Shown piece after piece: positions 25,332 to 33,870 of a stretch of 64,000 bases of DNA (within the stretch, counting starts at the first letter, position 1; each line of letters starts with the position of its first letter). The notes under the pieces were generated by a model. It was not told where the DNA came from. It saw nothing but the letters and a program-made list of their open reading frames with translations, and searched no databases. The translations under genes were made by a program, and so were the position numbers. Origin of the DNA: Arenimonas sp. (lineage in GTDB: Bacteria; Pseudomonadota; Alphaproteobacteria; Rhizobiales; Rhizobiaceae); assembly GCA_019459145.1 (NCBI GenBank), contig JAIBEK010000038.1, positions 1 to 64,000 on the forward strand, read 5' to 3'.

Positions 25332-25436
25332 CCCTTATTCGGCAGGGATTGTTTATCGACGCACCGGCGAGCCAGGGATGGAATGGCGCATCCGGAACGG
25401 GTGACCACCCGCTTCCGGACGCCGTTTACGCAAGGG

Positions 25437-28085
25437 TCAGCCCTTCAGAATCCGTTCGACGATGTCGGCGACGTCGGACGACAGCGATGGTGCCCGTTCG
25501 ATGGTCATCAGCGCCTCGCGGGCCTGGTCGGCGCGGACCGGCTCGAGCAGGCGCCACGAGCGCAGCGCGGTGAGCAGGCGCGCGGCGAGCTGCGGATTGC
25601 GCTTGTCGATCGATAGGATTTCTTCGGCGAAGAAGTGATAGGCCTTGCCGTCCGGCCGGTTGAAGCCGGTCGGGTTGGCAAAGGCGAAGGTGCCGATCAG
25701 CGCGCGCACCCGGTTGGGGTTCGACGCGGCGAAATGCGGGTTCTGCATCAGGCGCATGACGCGCTCCAGCGCGCCTTCGCCCGGAATGGTCGCCTGGATG
25801 GCGAACCACTTGTCGAGCACCAGCGCATTGGCGGCGAAACGGCTTTCGAAGGACGAAAGCGCCGCATGAGTCTCGGTCGCATCCGGGAAGCGGTGCGTCA
25901 GCACGGTCAGGGCCTGCGACAGGTCCGTCATGTTGTCGGCCTTGGCATAGGCCTCTGCCGCGCCGGCCGGGCTGTTGTCGCTGAGCGTCAGGAAGCCGAG
26001 GGCGGCATTGCGCAGCGCGCGACGACCGGCCCCGGCGGCATCGGGGCTGAACGGGGTCGATGCGGCAAGCCCGTCATAGAGGCTGCGGAAGGTGGCAGCG
26101 CCCGCCGCAGCGATGGCGGACAGGATGGCCTGGCGCCCCTGGTGGATGGCGTCCGGATCGTTGTTGGCGCCGAGTTCGCGGGCGACGTCGGATTCGCTCG
26201 GCAGGGCCAGCGCCTGGGCGCGGAAGGCAGGCTCGAGGCTGTCGTCGGCGGCAATCGCCAGCAACGCGTCGCAGAGCGAGGCGTCGCACTCGACCGGCTT
26301 GCCGGCCGCGGCGGCCTTGGCAGCAGCGGTGAGGTTGGGAAGGGCCAGATCGGTGATCGCCTGCCAGCGGGCGAATAGGTCGCTGTCGTGGCGGGCGATA
26401 TGGGCGAGGTCGTCCGTGGTCTGGGCGAAGTGCAGGGCGACCGGGGCGGAGAAGCCGCGATTGAGCGAGACGACCGGACGGGCGCCGATGCCGGCAAAGA
26501 CGAAGGTCTGGCTGCGCTCGGTGAGGTGGAGGACGTCGCCGGCAACCTCGCCGCCGCTGACAGCACTCGGCAGGACTTCCGCGCCATTCTCGCCGATCAG
26601 CGAAAATTTCAGCGGAATGTGCATGGGCTCCTTGGCCGTCTGGCCGGGGGTCGCCGGAACCATCTGCTCGAGCGAAAGCGAGAAGGTCTTGGCACTGGCG
26701 TCATAGGACGAGGAAACGGTGATCTGCGGCGTGCCGGCCTGGTGGTACCAGAGCGAGAACTGCGCAAGGTCGCGGCCGCTCGAATCGGCGAAACACTTGA
26801 CGAAGTCCTCGACGGTGGCGGCGTCGCCGTCATGGCGTTCGAAATAGAGATCCATGCCCTTCTTGAAGCCGTCGCGGCCGAGAATGGTCGCGATCATGCG
26901 GGTGACTTCCGAGCCTTTCTCGTAGACGGTCGTGGTATAGAAGTTGTTGATTTCGCGATACTTGGTCGGCCGCACCGGATGGGCGAGCGGACCTTGATCC
27001 TCGGGGAACTGCTCCGAACGCAAATGGCGGACCTCGGCGATGCGCTTGACGGCGCGCGAGCGCTGGTCGGCGGAGAACTCGTGGTCGCGGTAGACGGTCA
27101 GGCCTTCCTTCAGGCACAGCTGGAACCAGTCGCGGCAGGTGATGCGGTTGCCGGTCCAGTTGTGAAAATATTCGTGGGCGATGATCGCCTCGATATTGGC
27201 ATAGTCCTGGTCGGTGGCCGTTTCCGGGTCGGCCAGCACATACTTGTCGTTGAAGATGTTGAGACCCTTGTTCTCCATCGCCCCCATGTTGAAATCGGAG
27301 ACGGCGACGATCATGAAGATGTCGAGATCGTATTCGCGGCCGAACACCTCCTCGTCCCATTTCATCGAACGCTTCAGCGCGTCCATGGCATAGGCCGCGC
27401 GGGCCTCCTTGCCATGCTCGACATAGATCTTCAGCGCGACTTCACGTTCGGACATGGTGACGAAGGTGTCCTCGACAACGCCGAGGTCGCCGGCGACGAG
27501 AGCGAAGAGGTAGGACGGCTTGGGATGCGGATCGAACCAGGCGGCGAAATGCTTGCCTTCGCCATAGCCGGCGCCGCCGAGGAAGTTGCCGTTCGACAGC
27601 AGCAGCGGATTGGCGGCCTTGTCGGCGATGATGTTGACCGTATAGACGGCGAGCACGTCCGGGCGGTCGGGGAAGAAGGTGATGCGGCGGAAACCTTCCG
27701 CCTCGCACTGGGTGCAGTAGATGCCGTTGGAGCGGTAGAGGCCCATCAACTGGGTGTTGGCCTCCGGATTGATCAGCGTCGTGACGGTGATCTCGAAGGG
27801 GACGCTTGCCGGCAAATCGCGGATCGTCAGGCTGTCGGGCGTCTCGGTATAGCGCTCGGGCGACAGCTCGATCTGGTCGAACAGCAGGCCGGTCATCTTC
27901 AACTCGTCGCCATCGAGCACCAGCGGGGCATTGGGGTCGGCGCCTTCACGGCGGTGGAAGATCAGGCGCGCCTCGACCTTGGTCTCGGTCGGATCGAGTT
28001 CGAAGGTGAGATCCACGCGTTCCAGGACGAAGTCGGTGGGGCGGTAGTCTGCCAGATTGATGATCCGGCCGGTGTCTGTTCGCAT
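25437..28085 (-). CDS. pepN: aminopeptidase N (M1 family)
   Basis: 882 residues, the normal length for the PepN class. The exopeptidase motif GAMEN is at 268-272. The zinc site is HEYFHNW (H304, E305, H308), with E327 in LKEGLT as third ligand. It has the alanyl aminopeptidase layout: N-terminal beta domain, catalytic thermolysin-like domain, beta-sandwich and C-terminal helical domain. It removes N-terminal residues from cytosolic peptides. It is monocistronic with a convergent upstream metallopeptidase gene. Confidence 0.95.
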   Translation of the reverse strand: MRTDTGRIINLADYRPTDFVLERVDLTFELDPTETKVEARLIFHRREGADPNAPLVLDGDELKMTGLLFDQIELSPERYTETPDSLTIRDLPASVPFEITVTTLINPEANTQLMGLYRSNGIYCTQCEAEGFRRITFFPDRPDVLAVYTVNIIADKAANPLLLSNGNFLGGAGYGEGKHFAAWFDPHPKPSYLFALVAGDLGVVEDTFVTMSEREVALKIYVEHGKEARAAYAMDALKRSMKWDEEVFGREYDLDIFMIVAVSDFNMGAMENKGLNIFNDKYVLADPETATDQDYANIEAIIAHEYFHNWTGNRITCRDWFQLCLKEGLTVYRDHEFSADQRSRAVKRIAEVRHLRSEQFPEDQGPLAHPVRPTKYREINNFYTTTVYEKGSEVTRMIATILGRDGFKKGMDLYFERHDGDAATVEDFVKCFADSSGRDLAQFSLWYHQAGTPQITVSSSYDASAKTFSLSLEQMVPATPGQTAKEPMHIPLKFSLIGENGAEVLPSAVSGGEVAGDVLHLTERSQTFVFAGIGARPVVSLNRGFSAPVALHFAQTTDDLAHIARHDSDLFARWQAITDLALPNLTAAAKAAAAGKPVECDASLCDALLAIAADDSLEPAFRAQALALPSESDVARELGANNDPDAIHQGRQAILSAIAAAGAATFRSLYDGLAASTPFSPDAAGAGRRALRNAALGFLTLSDNSPAGAAEAYAKADNMTDLSQALTVLTHRFPDATETHAALSSFESRFAANALVLDKWFAIQATIPGEGALERVMRLMQNPHFAASNPNRVRALIGTFAFANPTGFNRPDGKAYHFFAEEILSIDKRNPQLAARLLTALRSWRLLEPVRADQAREALMTIERAPSLSSDVADIVERILKG

Positions 28086-28344
28086 TGTCTATCCTGATCT
28101 CGTCCGTGAGCCGCCTTGCGTAATCATGATAACCGAACATGCGCCTGCAAGGATTGTGATTTCACCGGAGAGACTGGCACATATTTCTGAACGATTGTTA
28201 AAAAGCCGCGAAATAAACGGTCCTTGCCGATCACGCGAAGTTGCGCAATTCTATTCTCATTGCTTGAACTGTGTTGGCGCTCGATCGAAATAGCCAAGAA
28301 AAGCTGCCGCGACCTCGCCCCCGTTATGGCCTTGTTCGAGGGGG

Positions 28345-29453
28345 CTAGCGGATTCCGAGCCTGGCGCGGATGGCATCTTCGTTCTCGGTCTGTTGGATGA
28401 TGACGCCGTACCAGCCGAGGCCGTCATAATCCTCGTAGCCGAGTGTCCTGGCAAAGGCGACGATCGAGCCGGAATGGTCGTAATAGCTGCCGCGCATGGC
28501 CTGATCCGGGTTGCTGAGCGCGAAATGGGTATAGCGCCGCGCCGGGTTGCTCGACGCGATCACCCGCAATGCGCCGTCGAGCAGCAGGACCTCGGTCTTT
28601 TCCCCCACCTGCGGCGGCAAATTGGCTTCCTTCTCGACGATTGCCTGGCCTTGCGCCTGCCAGTCGAAATAGACGCCGAGCGTTCCCACCAGCCGGCGTC
28701 GCTCTGGCCGCCCTCGCGGATGCCGGTGGCATAGACCAGCACGTCGCGATTGTCATGCAGCGGGCTGGGCTTGACCTCGTCGACGACATAGTCGTCACCG
28801 CTCGCGCAATTGCGCGCCGCGGCGAACCACGGGTCGCCGGCGAGACTGCGGTCCTTCAGGCCGCGCTGGAAGCGCGGATTGGCGGAGGCTAGGACGCGGC
28901 CGCTCGCATCGGTCATGACCAGGTCGAGATAGACGGTATAGAAGCGGTTGATCACGCCGAGCCGCTCGGCGGCATAGGCGAAGCGCTCGGGGGTCGGATC
29001 GCCAAGCGCCTGCCACAGTGCCGGATCGGTCGCCCACCAACGCACGTCGGCGGTGCGCTCGAACAGGTTGCGGACGATGAACTGCACCAGCGTCTGGGCA
29101 AGGTCGGTCAGCCGCACGCCTTCCATCTCGCCCACCAGCGCATCGGCCATCTCCCGGCCCAGCCCGATGCGGCCAAGTACGTTTTCCTGGAAACGGGCGG
29201 CGATCTCTGCGGCACCCTGGGCCAGGCGCTGCACCTCGTGGGCGACCACCGCGAAGCCCTTGCCGGTCTCGCCCGCGCGCGCCGCCTCGATCAGAGCGTT
29301 GATGGCCAAGAGCCGGATCTGCCGGACGATATGGGTATTGTCGGAACTGAACCGCTCGAGATCGACCCCGATCCCCTCGGTGACGACGCGCATGGAGCGC
29401 GGCGTTGCTGCATCGACGATCGGGGATTTCTGTTTCGGCGCAAGATCGGACAT
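28345..29453 (-). pseudogene. chemoreceptor-like protein with Cache sensor, split by a -1 frameshift
   Basis: The N-terminal part contains half of a methyl-accepting signalling hairpin ([20 protein letters not shown], then [11 protein letters not shown]). It is followed by a Cache/PDC-like sensor domain ([20 protein letters not shown] through [13 protein letters not shown]). The frame breaks near 28692: the first frame runs into unrelated Arg/Ser-rich sequence, while the adjacent frame resumes exactly where the Cache domain should continue ([15 protein letters not shown]...) and runs to 28345. Restoring one base near 28692-28694 gives one continuous protein of about 370 residues. No transmembrane helix is visible, so this would be a soluble receptor-like protein. 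It may be a real pseudogene or a sequencing error. The start at 29453 is chosen for its compact N-terminus. Confidence 0.8.
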
Positions 29454-29811
29454 CGGAAATTCACCGCGGGCAAGTTGATCGCGCGTCCGGAGGTCGAGGG
29501 ACGTCCGGGTGGGCGGGGCAATACACAGAATGTTCTTTGAGGCATAATCCATGACATTGGTTAATCATGGATAAATTCAAAAGTATAGAAATGCAGGTTG
29601 CTTTGTCTTGCGTATGACTTTGTTTGTGCAATTGCCTATATTGCAGGCAACGGCTGATCGGCTGCCCGGCGAACTTGGCCTTGTCCGTGCGCATCGGAAG
29701 TGCCACTCTGGTGAAACAGGATTCTGTCAAGCGCGCGAGCGATGGCGTGCTCCTTCCTCCACCCCCGTCTTTGCTCCCCAGGCACCGAGAGCCAGATACC
29801 GAGACCTGCCG

Positions 29812-30750
29812 ATGGCCGTTGCCGCTACCAATCCGCTTCGCGGCATCGTGATGAAAATCGCCTCCGTTACCGTCTTCGTCGGCATGCAGTCCTGCATCAA
29901 GCTGGCGGGGTCCGGCATGCCGTCCGGACAGATCACCTTCTACCGGTCCGCCTTCGCCATCGTGCCGATCCTCGTCTATCTGGCAGTTCGCGGCGAATTG
30001 CGCTCCGCTTTCCAGACATCCAATCCGTTCGGCCATCTCAAGCGGGGGCTGATCGGCGTCGCCGCCATGGGCGTCGGCTTCTACGGCCTGGTGCTTCTGC
30101 CGCTGCCGGATGCGATCGCCATCGGCTATGCCATGCCGCTGCTGGCCGTCGTCTTCGCCGCGCTCTTCCTCGGCGAGACGGTCAGGGCCTATCGGTGGAC
30201 TGCGGTCTTCATCGGGCTGGTCGGGGTGTTGATCATCTCCTGGCCGAAGCTGACCCTGTTCAGCCAGCAGGGTTTCGGCTCGACCGCCGCCACCGGGGCG
30301 CTGGCGGTGCTGATCTCGGCGGGACTGGGTGCTGCCGCCATGCTGCAGGTGCGCCAACTGGTGCAGGAGGAGAAGACCGCGACCATCGTCCTGTTCTTCT
30401 CGCTCACCGCCTCGTTGCTCTCGGCCGTCACCTGGTTCTTCGGTTGGCAGGTGCTGAGCTGGGAGGCGCTCGGGCTGATGGCGCTGGCCGGTTTCTTCGG
30501 CGGGCTGGGGCAGATCCTGCTGACCGAGAGCTACCGCCATGCCGATGTCTCGACCGTGGCGCCGTTCGAATACACCTCGATCATCCTTGGCTCGGTCATC
30601 GCCTATCTGTTGTTCGACGAGGTGCCGACGCTGACCACGCTGGTCGGCGCGGCGATCGTCGTCGGGGCCGGGATCTTCATCATCTACCGCGAGCACCGGC
30701 TCGGGCTGGAGCGCCGCGCCGCGCGCAAGGCGGCGACCCCGCAGGGCTGA
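29812..30750 (+). CDS. EamA/DMT-family transporter (RhaT/YdcZ-like exporter)
   Basis: 312 residues from the ATG at 29812. About ten hydrophobic helices form two EamA repeats (about 12-145 and 160-290). Typical DMT features are visible: GIVMKIASVTVFVGMQSCIK at the start, a conserved Glu in FLGETV at the end of the first repeat, and FEYTSIILGSVIAYLLFDEV in the second. It is likely a metabolite or drug efflux protein of the inner membrane; the substrate is unknown. In-frame upstream ATGs exist back to 29608 but lack coding character. Confidence 0.85.
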   Translation: MAVAATNPLRGIVMKIASVTVFVGMQSCIKLAGSGMPSGQITFYRSAFAIVPILVYLAVRGELRSAFQTSNPFGHLKRGLIGVAAMGVGFYGLVLLPLPDAIAIGYAMPLLAVVFAALFLGETVRAYRWTAVFIGLVGVLIISWPKLTLFSQQGFGSTAATGALAVLISAGLGAAAMLQVRQLVQEEKTATIVLFFSLTASLLSAVTWFFGWQVLSWEALGLMALAGFFGGLGQILLTESYRHADVSTVAPFEYTSIILGSVIAYLLFDEVPTLTTLVGAAIVVGAGIFIIYREHRLGLERRAARKAATPQG

Positions 30751-31007
30751 CTGCGGCGACAAGATCGATCCTGTTGCGCCGTTCCGGCTTTTCTTTTCTT
30801 GCGTCAGGTCGATAAAGATTGAAACAGGGGGAAGGTTGTGGCTAGTCTAGCGTGCTCCGCCGAGACCAAACTGAACCCGATCACCGTAGATTTTCATGAG
30901 CATGGACAGCGAAATGCCCCATCCGGACCGCACAGCGCGGCCCGGCGCCGACAGCCCGCCACGATCAATGTCCGACCGATGCGTCAAGGCGAAGGGGAGG
31001 GTGCGCC

Positions 31008-31916
31008 TTGGCCCTTTCCATTGACCAACTCCGCTCCAGCCCGGCCTTTTGCGAAGCGCTGCGCGTCTATGCGCGCGAGTTGCAGGGCGAGTATGACGGC
31101 AATCCGCGCCTGGCGCGGCTGCTCTCCTCGCACCAGCGCTGGCTGCTCAGCCAGTGCGCCTTCGCGCTGCATATCGAGCATGATCCGGACGTGCCCGGAT
31201 CGGGGCTCACGGCGTCGCGGCTGCGTGACATGATTACCGCCTCCAATGCCGCGAGCCGCAATACGGTCCTCAACTTCCTCGATCAGCTTCACTCCTATCG
31301 CTTCATCCGCCTTGCCGGCGAAGCGGCGCGACGGCCGCGCCGCTACGAGGCGACGGAGGTCACCCATCTCGCGATGATGCGCTGGACGCTGGCCAATCTG
31401 GCGACGCTCGATCGGGTCGACGGCGGCGTGCGGGCGCAGACGCTGGCGGCGCGCCCGGAACTGTTCAAGCTGATTCAGCCGCATGCGGCTCGGCGCTCGT
31501 TCCAGCACGATGGCTGGCGCGAACCGCCGCCGCGCGTGGCGATGTTCCTGTGGACGGAGGCTGGCGGCCTGGTGATGGACGAACTGGTGCGGCGCATCGA
31601 GGCCGCCGGTCCCGCGGCCGAGCGCTACGACATCGGCCGGGTCGATGCCCGCGCCATGGCCGAGCATTTCATGATGTCGCGCACCCACCTGCAACGGCTG
31701 CTGCGCCGTGCCATCGAGGCAGGCGGACTGCAATGGCAGGACGAGGGCAAGAAGACCCATCTATGGTTCATGGCCGACCTGCTGAACGAATATTGCGGCT
31801 GGCAGGCGATCAAGTTCTCGATCATCGACGAGGCCTTCGACCATGCCCTGAGGCTGGCGCCACCCGCAGCAAGGCGCGACGCCCCGGTTCAACTGCTGGC
31901 GAAGGTGGACGGCTGA
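31008..31916 (+). CDS. unnamed protein with two winged-helix-like segments
   Basis: 302 residues from a TTG at 31008, chosen because GAAGGGGAGGG lies just upstream and no ATG fits. I do not recognise the family. Residues of about 65-115 look like a MarR-type winged helix (TASRLRDMITASNAASRNTV for the helix-turn-helix, then a basic wing EAARRPRRYEAT). A second HTH-like segment lies near 210-245 (ARAMAEHFMMSRTHLQRLLR). The middle is helical, and there are no membrane or enzyme motifs. It stands alone behind the EamA gene with a 257-bp gap. A transcription regulator is the simplest reading. Confidence 0.65.
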   Translation: MALSIDQLRSSPAFCEALRVYARELQGEYDGNPRLARLLSSHQRWLLSQCAFALHIEHDPDVPGSGLTASRLRDMITASNAASRNTVLNFLDQLHSYRFIRLAGEAARRPRRYEATEVTHLAMMRWTLANLATLDRVDGGVRAQTLAARPELFKLIQPHAARRSFQHDGWREPPPRVAMFLWTEAGGLVMDELVRRIEAAGPAAERYDIGRVDARAMAEHFMMSRTHLQRLLRRAIEAGGLQWQDEGKKTHLWFMADLLNEYCGWQAIKFSIIDEAFDHALRLAPPAARRDAPVQLLAKVDG

Positions 31917-31947
31917 AGCCGTTCCGCCGCTTGCGCGGGTTAAACCG

Positions 31948-32106
31948 TTACAGCGGGATGTGGCGGACCAAGGCGTTTTCGCCGCGCGCCGTGCGCCTGG
32001 AGCGACCCGAAGCGGCCTTGCTGTAAGCTTCCGAGGCATCGATGGCGCTGCCGATCTGGCTGACGGCGGCCTTGAGGCTGCGGAGCGGATGGAACATCGT
32101 GGTCAT
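31948..32106 (-). CDS. very small basic hypothetical protein
   Basis: 52 residues starting at ATG 32106, preceded by AAAGGATAACCACC, a strong ribosome-binding site. The sequence (MTTMFHPLRSLKAAVSQIGS...SGRSRRTARGENALVRHIPL) has a short amphipathic helix and a basic C-terminus, with no signal or enzyme motif. Support is the ribosome-binding site and start. The function is unknown. Confidence 0.5.
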   Translation of the reverse strand: MTTMFHPLRSLKAAVSQIGSAIDASEAYSKAASGRSRRTARGENALVRHIPL

Positions 32107-32238
32107 GGTGGTTATCCTTTGCATTTTCGACATGCCGGTAGACGGCGAAAAAGGGAACGCGTGAAGCGGCGTCACGGACTGTGCGGCGGCTTTCCTTGTG
32201 CGATGCACAAAGCCTTGCCGGCATTCGCCGAGCCGGCG

Positions 32239-32430
32239 TCACGCCTCGCGGAAGTCGGTAAAAACCGTCGCCGGTCGCGTGATCGTGCCGCGGCGGGCAA
32301 AGACCCGTGCGGTCAACTGTTCGCAGGTGGCGGAACCGAAGCGGTGATAGGGCTGGCCGCTGCGCAGCGGCTCTGCGGCAAGGCGGAGCGTCTCGAACTT
32401 GCAGTGCATGGGGCGGGCACGAACGGTCAT
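32239..32430 (-). CDS. small basic hypothetical protein
   Basis: 63 residues from ATG 32430, behind CAAGGATCAAAGGTC. The sequence begins MTVRARPMHCKFETLRLAAE, is basic, and has two Cys (HCKFET, TCEQLT) in otherwise beta-like sequence. The same type of AAGGAT leader precedes the small gene at 31948-32106, and both lie on the minus strand, so they could be co-regulated. The family is not recognised. Confidence 0.45.
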   Translation of the reverse strand: MTVRARPMHCKFETLRLAAEPLRSGQPYHRFGSATCEQLTARVFARRGTITRPATVFTDFREA

Positions 32431-32603
32431 GACCTTTGATCCTTGTCTTCCGACTCCCCCCATGAGCGACTCAATATATCGCAGTGCAGCATAAAGGATT
32501 CAAGCGCGCGCGGACGCGATGCAGCCATGCGAAATACGCATGGTTCGGTCGCACGAATGTCACAAATGCCAAATTTTTGGACGATCCCGGTGTCGTGGAG
32601 AGA

Positions 32604-33476
32604 TCAGGCCGGGGCGAGCCGGCGGGCGAAGACCTGCATGTCGCGCCAGGCCAGCGCCTTGCTGGCGGGCGCGGTCAAAAGTTCCTGCGGATGCAGCGTG
32701 GCGATCGCGGGGACCGCATGTCCGCCGCAGGCGATGTCGCGCCAATGGCCGCGCAGCGCGTGAATCGTGCCGGTCTCGTTGAAGAAGAAGCGGGCTGTCA
32801 GGTTGCCGAACAAAAGCACGGCCTTCGGCTCGGCCAGTTCGACCTGTCGCTCGATGAACGGCCGGCAGATGGCCACCTCCGGCACGGACGGGGCACGGTC
32901 GCCGGGCGGACGCCAGGGGATCGCCGTGGTGATCAGCACCGCCTCGCGCGAAAGGCCGATTGCGCCCAGCATGCGGTCGAGCAACTGGCCGGCCCGGCCG
33001 GAAAAGGCCACGCCCTCGCGGTCGTCGTCGGCGCTCGGCATCGGCCCGATCACCATGATGCGGCTTGACGGATCGCCGGCGGCAAAAATGGTCGAGCGGG
33101 CGCTGGTCTTCAGGTTGCAGCCGGCGAAGGCCTCGAGCGCGGTCTTCAGCTCGGCCAGCGAACGGGCGCTTTCGGCGGCAAAGCGCGCCTCGGTAATGGT
33201 GTGCTCGTCGGGGATGGCGGGCAAGGCGGAAGCCGCAGGCGCGCGCGCCGGCGGCGGCGTGTCGGGCCGGGTGCGGCCCGGCGTCGTCTGCACGGTCCGC
33301 GCTTGCGCCATGGCCACGGCCGCCGGCGCCCGGACCTGGCGCGCCGCGCGCTCGGCGGCAAATTCCGCGACCCGGTCGACCGGCTCGTCCTCCACCAGCC
33401 ATTCGACGCCGGCATCCGCATGGAAATGCAGAAGGGCGGCCAGTTCGGCGGGCGTCATGTCGCGGGCAAGCATCAT
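32604..33476 (-). CDS. uracil-DNA glycosylase superfamily (family 4-like) protein with altered motif 1
   Basis: 290 residues. An N-terminal linker of about 90 residues rich in Ala/Pro/Arg precedes a UDG fold. The fold shows GCNLKTSARSTIFAAGDPSS, then VIGPMPSADDDREGVAFSGR, GRAGQLLDRML, IPWRPPGDR, VLLFGNLTARFF and ATLHPQELL. In family 4 enzymes motif 1 is normally GE(A/P)PG; here it reads GPMPS, so the catalytic Glu position is changed. Motif 3 keeps the HP. Cysteines in GCNLK and AICRPF could still serve an Fe-S cluster. It may have altered specificity or low activity. It stands alone with repeats upstream. Confidence 0.82.
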   Translation of the reverse strand: MMLARDMTPAELAALLHFHADAGVEWLVEDEPVDRVAEFAAERAARQVRAPAAVAMAQARTVQTTPGRTRPDTPPPARAPAASALPAIPDEHTITEARFAAESARSLAELKTALEAFAGCNLKTSARSTIFAAGDPSSRIMVIGPMPSADDDREGVAFSGRAGQLLDRMLGAIGLSREAVLITTAIPWRPPGDRAPSVPEVAICRPFIERQVELAEPKAVLLFGNLTARFFFNETGTIHALRGHWRDIACGGHAVPAIATLHPQELLTAPASKALAWRDMQVFARRLAPA

Positions 33477-33547
33477 GTCCCCGTTCTAGTGCAGGGATCG
33501 GCGGAAGGAAACCGGATTCCTGCGGGGTGGAGGGAAACGTCGCGGCG

Positions 33548-33868
33548 CGCTCCTGTCTTCTCCCCAGCGGGAAGAAGGAGGCGCGGAGCGCCGGATGAGA
33601 GGGGCGAAGCCAGATTGGGAGCATGCGCACGTGGAGAGTAGGGCTCCTCTCCCTTGGTGGGAGAGGAAGCGATTTCGGCATCTTAGGCCGAAGGCGTAAG
33701 TGCCAGAAATCGCAGGTGAGGGGGATGAGACGCCCGACCCCCTCACTTGGAATTTCTAACACTTGGCTTTCAGCCAAGATGTTGAAACTCCATTCTCCCC
33801 CACCACGGGGCAGAGGACTCGCGGCTGGCGTTCCACCTGCCCCACAAGGGGGAGAACGGGCCTCAATC
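33548..33868. repeat. cluster of palindromic mosaic repeats downstream of the Hsp70-like gene
   Basis: This covers nearly all of the 394 bp between two minus-strand genes. Visible units are CTTCTCCCCAGCGGGAAGAAG (33558-33578), CTCTCCC-TTGG-TGGGAGAG (33646-33664), a long hairpin GCGATTTC/GAAATCGC (33670-33712), CTTGGCT-TTC-AGCCAAG near 33762, and TGCCCCACAAGGGGGAG near 33837. It ends 3 bp before the hsp70-like stop codon. No coding potential of its own is evident. The units could serve as mRNA 3' stabilisers or transcription terminators. Confidence 0.75.
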
Positions 33869-33870
33869 CC

